Positions 9,058 through 17,583 are shown, counted from the stretch's first letter. The stretch: 42,508 nt of DNA from CAYREV01 sp964423345 (GCA_964423345.1 CAYREV010000022.1:1-42508), one strand, 5' to 3'. Numbers and translations are program-made. The notes: generated from the letters alone by a model not told the origin.

Positions 9058-9660
9058 TCACTGTTTATGAGAGAGATATTCGGGTGCAAAGACTTTCATC
9101 TGCTGGTAGAAGGCATACAACGGGAAGCCCACAACGGTATTATAATCACCTTCAATACCTTCTACAAACAGGGCTCCCCAGTCGTCCTGGATGCCATACC
9201 CGCCGGCTTTATCCATGGGGCTTCCGGTTTCAACATACCGGCGGATTTCATGATCCCCGGGCTTTCCGAATCGGACAGCCGTCTTTTCGACAAAGGTGCA
9301 GCTTTCTGCGCTGTGTCCGCCATCCCCATTTCGGACAAGGGCCACACCTGTGAGCACTTCGTGGGTCCTGCCCCTGAGGAGGCCGAGCATCTCCATGGCT
9401 TCTTCACTGCTGCCGGGTTTCTCCAGTATGGTATCTTCAAAGAGTACAATGGTGTCGGCTCCAATCACCAGTACCTCTTTTTTCCCCCGGGCCACTTGCC
9501 GGGCTTTGCGAAGGGAGAGTTGCTGCACGATATTCCGGGGAGGTTCGTTATGATCAAAGGATTCGTCAACCGAACTGGGCTCTACCCTGAAGGGCAGGTT
9601 TATCTGCTGAAGAAGCTTTTTTCGTCTCGGACTTTTTGATGCCAGAATGATAGATTTCAA
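9058..9660 (-). CDS. maf: Maf family nucleotide pyrophosphatase
   Basis: Maf proteins hydrolyse dTTP/UTP and modified nucleoside triphosphates to the monophosphate and have been linked to septum inhibition. The 200-residue protein has the full signature set: S8-K-S10-P-R-R near the N-terminus, D32-E33-S, GADTIV at 68-72, Lys81, GRTHEVLTG at 97-105, and DKAGGYGIQ at 150-158. The start must be the TTG at 9660: the in-frame upstream codons lack ATG or GTG before a TAA, and LKSIILASKSPRR aligns with the family N-terminus. The gene heads the operon running down to mazG. A 7-bp-arm inverted repeat lies in the short divergent intergenic region upstream. Confidence 0.94.
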   Translation of the reverse strand: MKSIILASKSPRRKKLLQQINLPFRVEPSSVDESFDHNEPPRNIVQQLSLRKARQVARGKKEVLVIGADTIVLFEDTILEKPGSSEEAMEMLGLLRGRTHEVLTGVALVRNGDGGHSAESCTFVEKTAVRFGKPGDHEIRRYVETGSPMDKAGGYGIQDDWGALFVEGIEGDYNTVVGFPLYAFYQQMKVFAPEYLSHKQ

Positions 9661-9691
9661 AATAAAGCGTACAATTTTTTGTTAATAAAAT

Positions 9692-9711
9692 AGGATAAGA
9701 TTTGTTATCCT
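9692..9711. promoter_or_regulatory. Inverted repeat in divergent maf / DUF3098 intergenic region
   Basis: The arms AGGATAA and TTATCCT pair perfectly around a six-base spacer GATTTG. The site lies in the 90-base gap between two divergent operons, 31 bases from the maf start and 39 bases from the DUF3098-like start. It could be an operator serving both directions. No known factor is identified. Confidence 0.35.
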
Positions 9712-9750
9712 GTCTTCAAGCAATACCAAGCCTTAAAATACAACAAAAAG

Positions 9751-10002
9751 ATGGCCGATAAACAGCAGGAACATAAATCAAGCAAGATGTTATTCAATGC
9801 CTGGAATTATAAAGTACTGGCCCTGGGCTTATTTCTGGTCGTAGGAGGCTTTACCGCCATGTACCTGGAAAATGAAGTGGAAGGTTTCATATCGCTATTT
9901 ATTTCCCCCATTGTTATTATGGCCGGCTATGTGACTGTCATCTTTGCCATCATGAGGAAGGGGCAGCCGAATAACGGAAGCCCGGAACATTCGTCGGGTT
10001 GA
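9751..10002 (+). CDS. DUF3098-like small membrane protein
   Basis: This 83-residue protein has two predicted membrane spans (about 27-45 and 52-72). The second contains SPIVIMAGYVTVIFAIMRK, which matches the pattern of DUF3098 proteins of Bacteroidota (a short two-span protein ending in a proline-containing helix and a basic tail). The ATG follows an A-rich stretch without a strong Shine-Dalgarno. The next gene starts four bases after this stop, so the pair is translationally linked. Function is unknown; in relatives such genes often sit near cell-division or isoprenoid genes, a link I cannot confirm here. Confidence 0.72.
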   Translation: MADKQQEHKSSKMLFNAWNYKVLALGLFLVVGGFTAMYLENEVEGFISLFISPIVIMAGYVTVIFAIMRKGQPNNGSPEHSSG

Positions 10003-10005
10003 AAA

Positions 10006-10827
10006 GTGAAAGCCGACCGACTTGCCAGCTGCCTTTTTATCATTATACTGATAGCGCTGTCGGCAACCCATTCTTACGCAGCGGTATTGAAACCCCTTCT
10101 TATAGCTGTCCCGGCAGCCTCTTTGCTGGCTGTTTCTGCTTATTATCTCGGTTGGCTTAGCCGTAGCGGGTCTTTCTCGGCCACAGTAGTGGGAACCCTG
10201 GCATTCGGGCTGGGCAGCTGGACTGCAGCAGTTCTTCTGCTCCTTTTTGTAGTCGGCAGTTACCTTGTTGCCTATAGCCGCCCCGAAAGCAGGGAGGGCG
10301 GTTCAGGCGAAGGGATACGAAACGGCCTGCAGGTATGGAGCAATGGATTCTGGTTTTCGGCCTGGACGGTTTTCTTCTTTTACGCAGGCACGGATATTTG
10401 GCTTATTGCCATGGCAGCATCTCTTGCCACGGCAGCATCGGATACCTGGGCTACCGAACTGGGAAGCCGGCGGTTTGGGGGCATGACCTACCTGATTACC
10501 AATTTCGACCGGGTACCTCCGGGTACCGACGGGGGAGTGAGTGTGTACGGGACGGCGGCGGCCCTGGCTGGAAGCGGGATTATTTCCGCAGCCGCCGTAT
10601 ATATGGCCTCATTGAATTTGATCGATTTTTTCATTCTTTTAATGGCCGGATTTTTGGGATGTCTGGCAGATTCTTATTTTGGTGCGACCTTTCAGGGAGG
10701 CAGCATCACCTTGAAAAGCCCATTGCCAGCCGCCCGGAAATTCACTGTTGATAATAACATGGTGAACTGGATGGCCACCGGTTTGGGGTCGCTCATTGCA
10801 ATATTCATTAAACGTACACTGATATGA
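10006..10827 (+). CDS. DUF92 / TMEM19 family integral membrane protein
   Basis: This 273-residue multi-span inner-membrane protein carries family signatures ASDTWATELG, a PGTDGGVSVYGTAAALAGS segment, GCLADSYFGATFQ and DNNMVNWMATGLG. The DUF92 family includes plant phytyl-phosphate kinase (VTE6) and human TMEM19, so phosphorylation of a prenyl-type lipid is a reasonable but unproven guess. The start is a GTG at 10006, four bases after the previous stop. The C-terminus overlaps the next ATG as ATGA at 10824-10827. The three genes 9751-12131 therefore form one operon. Confidence 0.88.
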   Translation: MKADRLASCLFIIILIALSATHSYAAVLKPLLIAVPAASLLAVSAYYLGWLSRSGSFSATVVGTLAFGLGSWTAAVLLLLFVVGSYLVAYSRPESREGGSGEGIRNGLQVWSNGFWFSAWTVFFFYAGTDIWLIAMAASLATAASDTWATELGSRRFGGMTYLITNFDRVPPGTDGGVSVYGTAAALAGSGIISAAAVYMASLNLIDFFILLMAGFLGCLADSYFGATFQGGSITLKSPLPAARKFTVDNNMVNWMATGLGSLIAIFIKRTLI

Positions 10828-12131
10828 AGAAATGGTATAAGCAGCTGCACTGGCAGATATTGATAGGGTTGATACTTGGACTTATATGGGGACTGATTGC
10901 CAGTGTTACCGGGCTGACGGATTTTACGGTTGAATATATTAAGCCGGTAGGTACCATTTTTGTTAATCTCCTCAAGCTGATAGCCATTCCGCTGGTCCTC
11001 GCCTCGCTGGTGGTAGGTGTAACCAGCCTCAACGATGTAGCGAAGCTGTCAAGGATGGGAGGGAAGACCATCGCCCTCTATATGATTACCACGGTATTTG
11101 CCATTACCATTGGGCTGACTGTCGTCAATGTTTTGCAGCCGGGAAAGGCGCTGCCGGTTGAAACCCAAAATGAACTGAAGGCCAGCTACAGCCAGAATAT
11201 AGACGGCTCGGAAGAGTCGGTCCGCCAGCTGAAGGAACGGGACCTGATGGACGTTCTGGTGGATATAGTACCCCAGAATATAGTGCAGTCGGCCTCCGAC
11301 AACGGCAACATGCTTCAGATTGTATTCGTGGCTATTCTGCTGGGGCTGGGCATCATCAAAATATCCAAAAACAAGGGCAAGGTTCTTATCGATTTCTTTG
11401 ACGCCCTGAACGATGTAATCATCAAGATCGTGGATTTTATCATGCTGACAGCTCCATATGGAGTCTTCGCCCTGATGGCGGGCGTGATCGTAGACCTGGC
11501 AGGCGACGACCTGACGCAGGCGCTGGATCTGCTGGGGGCCCTTGGCTGGTACTGTATTGCTGTAGTGCTGGGATTGATCCTGCATGTGCTCATCGTGTAT
11601 TCAAGCCTTTTTAAATTATTCAGCAAAATGAAGCTGATCGATTTCTTCAGGGCCATACGTCCGGCGATGCTGCTGGGATTCAGTACCAGTTCCAGTTCTG
11701 CAACCTTGCCGGTAACCATGGAGAGGGTGGAAAAAAATGTAGGTGTGGATGAAGAAGTCTCAAGTTTTGTCCTGCCTATAGGTGCCACCATTAACATGGA
11801 CGGGACGAGCCTCTACCAGGCGGTGGCCGCTGTTTTTATTGCACAGGCTCTCGGCCTCGACCTGAGTATAGCCCAGCAGCTGACCATCGTGTTGACGGCT
11901 ACCCTCGCATCCATAGGGGCGGCCGGTGTTCCGGGCGCGGGAATTATCATGCTCGTAATTGTATTACAGGCAATTGAAATTCCCGTTGAAGGTATTGCAC
12001 TGATCCTTGGCGTAGACCGTATACTGGATATGTGCCGTACTGCAGTCAATATTACGGGGGACGCTGCGGTTTCGGTGGCTGTAGCCTATACAGAAGGACT
12101 GCTCGGGGAAATGCACCTGGACGAAGATTAA
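10824..12131 (+). CDS. Glutamate/dicarboxylate:cation symporter (DAACS family)
   Basis: This 435-residue inner-membrane carrier imports acidic amino acids or C4-dicarboxylates with sodium or protons. The diagnostic elements are present: the serine-rich hairpin STSSSSATLP at 288-296, NMDGTS at 324-329, GVPGAG at 368-373, and DMCRTAVNITGD at 402-413. By comparison with the archaeal homologue GltPh, Asp402, Arg405, Thr406 and Asn409 fall in the substrate-binding positions. The Arg favours an acidic substrate over neutral amino acids. It is last in the operon with the DUF3098-like and DUF92 genes, coupled by a four-base overlap. The exact substrate cannot be read from sequence. Confidence 0.94.
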   Translation: MKKWYKQLHWQILIGLILGLIWGLIASVTGLTDFTVEYIKPVGTIFVNLLKLIAIPLVLASLVVGVTSLNDVAKLSRMGGKTIALYMITTVFAITIGLTVVNVLQPGKALPVETQNELKASYSQNIDGSEESVRQLKERDLMDVLVDIVPQNIVQSASDNGNMLQIVFVAILLGLGIIKISKNKGKVLIDFFDALNDVIIKIVDFIMLTAPYGVFALMAGVIVDLAGDDLTQALDLLGALGWYCIAVVLGLILHVLIVYSSLFKLFSKMKLIDFFRAIRPAMLLGFSTSSSSATLPVTMERVEKNVGVDEEVSSFVLPIGATINMDGTSLYQAVAAVFIAQALGLDLSIAQQLTIVLTATLASIGAAGVPGAGIIMLVIVLQAIEIPVEGIALILGVDRILDMCRTAVNITGDAAVSVAVAYTEGLLGEMHLDED

Positions 12132-12235
12132 GGGCAGAGCTGCTGGCTGACAATGGACAGGCGGGCAAAGCAAAAAAAGCCTATAGGAAGGTGCTGAAAC
12201 TTGATAACAAGGCAATGAGCACCTTAAAAAAATGA
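12131..12235 (+). pseudogene. TPR protein C-terminal remnant
   Basis: Directly after the symporter stop, another frame reads RAELLADNGQAGKAKKAY and continues RKVLKLDNKAMSTLKK to a TGA at 12233. This is a textbook tetratricopeptide repeat (small residues, Gly, Ala, Tyr and L-x-LD in register) of the kind that closes many TPR proteins. No start codon or upstream TPR sequence exists in this frame, because it overlaps the symporter. I read it as the surviving tail of a deleted gene. A chance open frame is possible but the repeat register is good. Confidence 0.5.
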
Positions 12236-12392
12236 GCCGTAAACGACGTTTAAACCTGTGACATTTACTATTTAAATATTTTCCGTTATCACCCTCAAAT
12301 TCTTTGAATTAAAGGTAAAATTGGCTTAATTACTAATACCTTTATTCCAATTAAATCCATTGTCTATCGATTAAAAGCTACTGACCTTCCCA
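12236..12392. other. AT-rich intergenic region upstream of the T9SS-sorted protein
   Basis: These 157 bases separate the TPR remnant from the large surface-protein gene. A small inverted repeat (TAAAC-GAC-GTTTA) lies near the left edge and the rest is AT-rich. TACCTTTA resembles a -7 element but lacks a properly spaced -33 TTG. I see nothing firmer. Confidence 0.3.
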
Positions 12393-15383
12393 ATGAACAT
12401 AGAATCAGGGTGTAACCCTTTAAAGTTTATATATCGCGCATTGAGCATGGGGTGTATCCTCCTGGCTGTGACGGTTACAGGGGGTTTTGCGCAGTCTGTC
12501 CTTAGCCCGGGTGATATTGCGGTTGTTACGGTGAATACGGGAGAAAACAGTGGCTTTGAGTTTGTAACCCTGAAAGACCTGGAGCCGGGTACCGAGATCT
12601 ATTTTACCGATAATGCCTACCTTGCCCATGATGATGCTATAGACGGCAGAGAAGGGCAGATCAGATACAGGGCAGAGGGGCCCGTACCCCAAGGTTCGGT
12701 GATATCTTATACCGGAGAGGAAGAAGGGCCTTTTGAGCGATCGGGGCGGTTTAACTTATCGGCTACAGGGGATAATCTCCTGGTTTATCAGTCGGACCGG
12801 GAAGTTACCTATATCTATGCCGTGGGCTGGACGGAAAAGGGGGCAGAATGGAAGTATGATGAACCGGTAAGTGAGTTCCGGTCGGACATCCCGCCCGGCC
12901 TTGACGAGAATAGGAATACCCTACTATCCCTGAATGGAGCACCTTACTATCGGTATGATCCGGGAAACGGCAACAGCGGGAGCCCATCTTATATCCTTGA
13001 CTTGATCGGAGACACCGGCAATTGGCAAAAACGAAAGGAGAGTGCATTTTCCGCCGGCGACCTTTCATTCGAACCGGGAGAGCGACCAACTGTTCAGTTC
13101 TCTTCATTAACCATGAATGTAAGAGAGGGAGGCAGAATATTGCTCCCCATAGAAATTACCCGCAAGGTTAAAGGGCCGGTAGAAGTTACAGTGACCTTTT
13201 CAGAAGAGGAAAGCAGTTCAGGAACCGGTGATATTGGAAATTTCCGCTCCGGTACCATCTACTTTGATGAAAACGACCCTGCAGGTTCTACTAAGTACAT
13301 CTCCATACAAGTTGAGGACGACCGGATTTTTGAAGAGCAGGAAGTGGCCGTATTTCAACTGCAATACCGGATGGCCGAATCGATGCAGGAGGCCGCTGCC
13401 GCCAAAATACAAATAATGGATAACGACTCCCCGGAATTGGTGATAACAGAAGTTTTAGCCGATCCGGGTGAACGCGACGTCAACGGAGACGGGAGAGTCC
13501 GCCGCTCGGAAGACTCGTTTGTTGAGATTAAGAATAATGAAAGTGAAGAGATAGATCTTTCATCTTGGAAACTGCTTAACAGCAGGGAAGAAGGCTATGT
13601 TTTTCCACAGGGTACGTTCATCCCTTCCGGCGGTGCCATGATCGTCTTTACCGGAGGTGAACCGGAGGGTAACTTCGGGGGTGCAGCGCTTGAAATAGCC
13701 GACAACCTTTCTCTTGATAACGACAGGGAAACTCTTTCCCTCGTAGATGATATGGGAAATATTGTATCAACCTTCAGCTATGGGGGAGCCGGTGAAATAT
13801 CGGTCCGAAGTGGCGAATCGATGAGCCGATATCCCCGGGCTTCGGCACCTGTCATGGCTCACTCGGAATCAAATTCAGATCAAGCTACACTCTTTTCTCC
13901 AGGCAAAAAGATGGACGGCACACCCTACGGGGCTGAATTTGCTGTTGCGGTCCGCGGTACCGAAGGATGGAGAATGATGGGGACTCCCTCGGCCAACACC
14001 ACTTTTGAGGATCTTTTTGAACGTTTTTGGATGCAGGGACTGCCCGGTTCGGATGCTCCCGGAGATAAGCCCACCATTATGGCCTGGGAGGAAAGAGGAG
14101 GTGGAGCATTCGTAGCTCCTTCAAGCATGTCTGGCCGGTCGGGACTGATGGAGCCGGGACGGGGATACCTGGTATATTTTTATGAAGATGATATCCGCAA
14201 TGAACCCGGCGTGCAGGGGGCTTTTCCTAAAGTTATTTCAACCGATAAAAAGGGAAACAGCACTGTTTCCATTCCGGTATCCTCCAGCGATGCCGACGGA
14301 AATCGTTTAATTGACCGCCAGGAGGGATGGAACCTGCTGTCTAATCCCTTCGGTACCGCCATATCGGTCAAAAAAGTGATTGAGGCATTGGAAAAGGTTC
14401 ATCCCGCCGTACAGCATAATGTACTTGTCTGGGATCCCGGCTCGGGTGGAGGCAACGGTGCCTTCGTTACTTTGAGGGGCGAGGATTTAATAGATCCCTT
14501 TGAAGCTTTTTGGGTTCGTTTTACCGAAGGCGGGGTGGATGGCGTAGCCACTTTTGATAGAATTGAGATGGTGGAGCGTCAATCGGCCGACTTGTTGACA
14601 GAGATAAATGATAATTTTTCCCTTCAGTTGACCCTTGACGACGGTACCAACCGCGATACCTTCCATATGGCCTTCAGGAATGAGGGGAAGCCGGATTTGG
14701 ATAAAAACGATGCTTTTAAACTCTTCTCCCTGAATCCCGGTTCAATCAACCTCTATGGGGTTTTAGGCGGGCAGAAGCTTATGGAAAATGTGTTGCCGAA
14801 TGAGCTGGATGCCAATATCGAGATACCTCTTGCCCTGTCTGCACCTGCCAGTGAAATGTTGAAATTAACATGGGAGGGATTGGATGGCCTTCCCAAGGAT
14901 TGGGAGGTGAGGATAAGGGATCGTGAAACAGATAAGGAAATTGACCTTCGTACCGTGTCGGAATATGAGTTTAACCCCAGAGGCGATGATCGTTTTAAAA
15001 GCATAGAATCCACCTCGCCGCCGGAACTGAATACCACTACGGCTACGAATAGTGAAGCCCGATTTATATTGGGAATCTACCCCTCGGAACTTACCAATGC
15101 CGGTATGACGGATCTTCCTGAATCGGTAAAGCTGAATCCCAATTATCCCAATCCCTTCAATCCGTCGACCACTATCAGTTACGAACTCAAGGAGGAAGCC
15201 AAGGTGCTGCTGAGTGTCTGGAATATCGTAGGCCAGCGGGTAGCTACCCTGGTGGACAAAACAATGGAGGCCGGAGAACATACGGCATCGTGGAATGCCT
15301 CCAATATGCCGAGCGGAATTTACATCGCACAACTTGAAGTGGGAGATCAGGTCTTCATTCGAAAGATGACGCTGATAAAATGA
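12393..15383 (+). CDS. Large secreted protein with Calx-beta, lamin-tail and T9SS type A sorting domains
   Basis: This 996-residue protein starts with a signal peptide ending near GGFAQ (about residue 34). A beta-rich N-terminal part with repeated fragments such as GSVISYTGEEEGPF follows (about 35-225). A Calx-beta-like segment (about 230-345, ending IQIMDNDS) carries acidic calcium-site residues. A lamin-tail-like domain (about 348-480) has ELVITEVLADPG and IDLSSWKLLN. The C-terminus from residue 914 (NPNYPNPFNPSTTISYEL, GIYIAQLEVGDQ, ending KMTLIK) is a type A sorting signal directing export by the type IX system and anchoring at the cell surface. No catalytic motif is evident; adhesion or surface-layer roles are plausible. 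It is monocistronic with AT-rich flanks. Confidence 0.85.
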   Translation: MNIESGCNPLKFIYRALSMGCILLAVTVTGGFAQSVLSPGDIAVVTVNTGENSGFEFVTLKDLEPGTEIYFTDNAYLAHDDAIDGREGQIRYRAEGPVPQGSVISYTGEEEGPFERSGRFNLSATGDNLLVYQSDREVTYIYAVGWTEKGAEWKYDEPVSEFRSDIPPGLDENRNTLLSLNGAPYYRYDPGNGNSGSPSYILDLIGDTGNWQKRKESAFSAGDLSFEPGERPTVQFSSLTMNVREGGRILLPIEITRKVKGPVEVTVTFSEEESSSGTGDIGNFRSGTIYFDENDPAGSTKYISIQVEDDRIFEEQEVAVFQLQYRMAESMQEAAAAKIQIMDNDSPELVITEVLADPGERDVNGDGRVRRSEDSFVEIKNNESEEIDLSSWKLLNSREEGYVFPQGTFIPSGGAMIVFTGGEPEGNFGGAALEIADNLSLDNDRETLSLVDDMGNIVSTFSYGGAGEISVRSGESMSRYPRASAPVMAHSESNSDQATLFSPGKKMDGTPYGAEFAVAVRGTEGWRMMGTPSANTTFEDLFERFWMQGLPGSDAPGDKPTIMAWEERGGGAFVAPSSMSGRSGLMEPGRGYLVYFYEDDIRNEPGVQGAFPKVISTDKKGNSTVSIPVSSSDADGNRLIDRQEGWNLLSNPFGTAISVKKVIEALEKVHPAVQHNVLVWDPGSGGGNGAFVTLRGEDLIDPFEAFWVRFTEGGVDGVATFDRIEMVERQSADLLTEINDNFSLQLTLDDGTNRDTFHMAFRNEGKPDLDKNDAFKLFSLNPGSINLYGVLGGQKLMENVLPNELDANIEIPLALSAPASEMLKLTWEGLDGLPKDWEVRIRDRETDKEIDLRTVSEYEFNPRGDDRFKSIESTSPPELNTTTATNSEARFILGIYPSELTNAGMTDLPESVKLNPNYPNPFNPSTTISYELKEEAKVLLSVWNIVGQRVATLVDKTMEAGEHTASWNASNMPSGIYIAQLEVGDQVFIRKMTLIK

Positions 15384-15502
15384 CTCTCACGCCTTTTCAT
15401 ATCTGCCTTCCGGCAACGAGATTTCAAAAGTCACTATTCAGGCACAGGATTTATGATTGAGCCCCATCTTTCCTATTTTCAATGAAACCATATTTATTTT
15501 CA

Positions 15503-15518
15503 AACTGTTTGAACAGTT
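15503..15518. promoter_or_regulatory. Palindromic operator candidate upstream of aldo/keto reductase
   Basis: AACTGTTTGAACAGTT has perfect 7-base arms around a two-base centre and ends 44 bases before the aldo/keto reductase ATG. It overlaps a TTGAAC that could act as a -35 box, with TAAAAA 17 bases downstream as a weak -10. That arrangement would suit repression, but no regulator gene is adjacent. Confidence 0.4.
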
Positions 15519-15562
15519 GATTAAATCTCAATAAAAACAGAGGAATACGCCTAGCAATACAC

Positions 15563-16381
15563 ATGCAATATAAAAACATACAAGGAGTAGAGGTCCCTGA
15601 GATCGGACTGGGAACTTATAAGTTACATGACCGGGAATGTTCAAATGCTGTACGAATGGCACTGGATTTGGGGTATCGTCATATCGACACAGCACAAATG
15701 TATAAAAACGAGCGGGAGATAGGGGAGGCGATAGGCGTTTCCAACGTATCCCGGGAAGATATTTTTCTAACTACCAAGATATGGCATACCAACCTTGATT
15801 CGGAAGATGTTCTTCAGACCACCGAAGAAAGCCTGCGGAATATGGATACCCCCTATGTTGACCTGTTGCTTATCCACTGGCCCAATGACCAGTACGATCT
15901 CAGGGCAACCATAGAAGCCATGCTGGTTCTGAGAGACCAGGGGAAGGCGCTAAACATCGGTGTAAGTAATTTCCCCCTTTCCCTGCTAAAAAAGGTCAAT
16001 GACGAGATCAGGGCCCCGATATTTTGTGACCAGGTGGAATTTCATCCATTTATCGACCAGCTCGACCTCCTTGACTATGCTATAGAAAAGGACATACTGC
16101 TTACCGCCTACAGCCCCCTTGCTCAAGGCAAGGTGGAAGAGCATGATGAATTAAGAAAGATAGCCGAAAGCTACGGTAAAAGTCCTTCGCAATTGGCACT
16201 GCGCTGGCTTATCGAGCAGGAAAATGTGGTTGCCATACCCAAAGCAACATCAAGGGAACACCTGGAGGCCAATATTGATATATTTGATTTCCAGCTGACT
16301 GACGAACATTTTGAGCGGATTGACCAATTTAACAAGGAAACCCGCCTGGTTAATCCCAGCTTTGCCCCCCGTTGGGATTAA
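15563..16381 (+). CDS. Aldo/keto reductase (2,5-diketogluconate reductase type)
   Basis: This 272-residue NADPH-dependent oxidoreductase reduces carbonyls in the cytoplasm. It has the family barrel and catalytic tetrad Asp42, Tyr47, Lys72 and His105 (in RHIDTAQMYKNE, TTKIW and LLLIHWPN). The NADPH-binding loop IPKATSREHLEANIDIFDF lies at 225-243. The length is usual for the prokaryotic AKR5 group. The substrate cannot be assigned; general detoxification of aldehydes or methylglyoxal is common for such enzymes. A palindrome lies upstream, and two tiny membrane-protein genes follow after 47 bases on the same strand. Confidence 0.93.
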   Translation: MQYKNIQGVEVPEIGLGTYKLHDRECSNAVRMALDLGYRHIDTAQMYKNEREIGEAIGVSNVSREDIFLTTKIWHTNLDSEDVLQTTEESLRNMDTPYVDLLLIHWPNDQYDLRATIEAMLVLRDQGKALNIGVSNFPLSLLKKVNDEIRAPIFCDQVEFHPFIDQLDLLDYAIEKDILLTAYSPLAQGKVEEHDELRKIAESYGKSPSQLALRWLIEQENVVAIPKATSREHLEANIDIFDFQLTDEHFERIDQFNKETRLVNPSFAPRWD

Positions 16382-16428
16382 TACCGTTCCCCGGAACGAT
16401 AGGCAGAGGTAATCTGCTTTGAATGTAG

Positions 16429-16617
16429 ATGAAACGAGAATTTTTGTTCGATAAATCAGATTACTTTATTCTGTCGGCGTCTGTTATCTCCCTGGTTCTT
16501 GCGGTCTACCTCTGGGTGAACGGGGAACATAACAACGCCATATTCGTCGGTTTATGGGTTCCCACTATTTTGGGATTCGGGAACTATATGAGGATCAAAA
16601 GATTGGAGCAGCAATAA
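16429..16617 (+). CDS. Small two-span membrane protein
   Basis: This 62-residue protein has two hydrophobic segments (about 13-29 and 35-49) and a basic tail (RIKRLEQQ). I do not recognise a family. Its TAA stop shares a base with the ATG of the next micro-gene (TAATG at 16615-16619), so the two are likely translated together. It follows the aldo/keto reductase by 47 bases and may share its transcript. Confidence 0.6.
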   Translation: MKREFLFDKSDYFILSASVISLVLAVYLWVNGEHNNAIFVGLWVPTILGFGNYMRIKRLEQQ

Positions 16618-16763
16618 TGGGTAGCTATCTGTACTTATACGGCCTGTTGGTATTGGTTCTGTTGGGAGCAGGTATATATTATACCGTTCATGAATTCGGG
16701 GAGATGTCCAGTCATACGGAGGATTACCGTAAGCAGAGTAACCCCAAAATATCCTTGAAATAA
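16617..16763 (+). CDS. Single-span membrane micro-protein
   Basis: This 48-residue protein, MGSYLYLYGLLVLVLLGAG followed by a short polar tail, has one N-terminal membrane span and a soluble C-terminus rich in Ser and Lys. The start at 16617 overlaps the upstream stop as TAATG. A longer frame reaches back to 16554 but would run inside the upstream gene. It ends two bases before the stop of the convergent thioesterase gene. No family is recognised. Confidence 0.5.
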   Translation: MGSYLYLYGLLVLVLLGAGIYYTVHEFGEMSSHTEDYRKQSNPKISLK

Positions 16764-16765
16764 CC

Positions 16766-17491
16766 TCAAGCCGAAACGGTCTTTGCTACGGCGACAATCT
16801 CTTCAGTTTGGTCCTTTCTGAGTACATGTACGGAACCGGAATCATTCATTGAAGCCCCCGCAAATATGGTGTCGCCGTAGGTGCTTTCCGACCGAAATTC
16901 AATATCCAACTCATCTACGGTGCGCCCGGAAGGGAGCAACTCAAGTGCCCAGTCGATATACCGCACGTTATTGACGTGGTTGTTGAGATCAAGATCGCTT
17001 TTGCGGACCCGGAAAACAATGGATTGCTCTACCGTTTCAGGAATGGAGATCCTGTTTTTCCTAATGGGAAGGAGATGGTCTATGTCGGCAGGTGCCATCT
17101 TCAACACCTCTTCCGGCATGCGAACCGGTCGGCGGGTTTCTACATTTAGCAGCACCCAGTAGCTGAGTGCACGGCCAAGTTCGCTGCCTTTTTCATCAAA
17201 GATTTTAAAATCCCTGTAGGCTCGCAGGGCATCCCCGCTGGAAGGCCAGGTTTTAATAGTGATACTGTCGCGCCATTCCGGGTATCGATCCATCTTTACA
17301 TTAAAGCGATGAAGTACCCAGGTCATGTTGTTTTTTTGAAGTTCGGAAATATCGAAATTGAGTTCCCTCGCATGTTTGCCGGCTACTTCCTGCATGAGGT
17401 CGCATAGAGCCTGCAATTTAACTTTACGGTTGGGGTCTACTTCCGAAGAACGAATCTGAAACGATTCTTCGTAGGTGGAAAGCTGATCCAA
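16766..17491 (-). CDS. Acyl-ACP thioesterase (FatA/FatB type)
   Basis: This cytoplasmic enzyme releases free fatty acids from acyl-ACP, or acyl-CoA, during fatty acid synthesis. The 241-residue protein has two hotdog domains. The first includes LHRFNVKMDRYPEW and LRAYRDFKIFD. The second carries the catalytic motif D168-L-N170-N-H172 (DLDLNNHVNNVRYIDW) and a conserved Glu202 in EFRSESTYGD, as in plant FatB. The start is an ATG at 17491. It is separated from the RND operon by 92 bases without a clear promoter. Chain-length preference cannot be read. Confidence 0.87.
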   Translation of the reverse strand: MDQLSTYEESFQIRSSEVDPNRKVKLQALCDLMQEVAGKHARELNFDISELQKNNMTWVLHRFNVKMDRYPEWRDSITIKTWPSSGDALRAYRDFKIFDEKGSELGRALSYWVLLNVETRRPVRMPEEVLKMAPADIDHLLPIRKNRISIPETVEQSIVFRVRKSDLDLNNHVNNVRYIDWALELLPSGRTVDELDIEFRSESTYGDTIFAGASMNDSGSVHVLRKDQTEEIVAVAKTVSA

Positions 17492-17583
17492 GCTTGCTCG
17501 GTTTAGTTAAAGGTTAAAGGCAAGGTAAAGTATTTAGAGCCAATCTTGAAGTAGCTATCGTTAACCGGTCCAATGGCTTTCGG

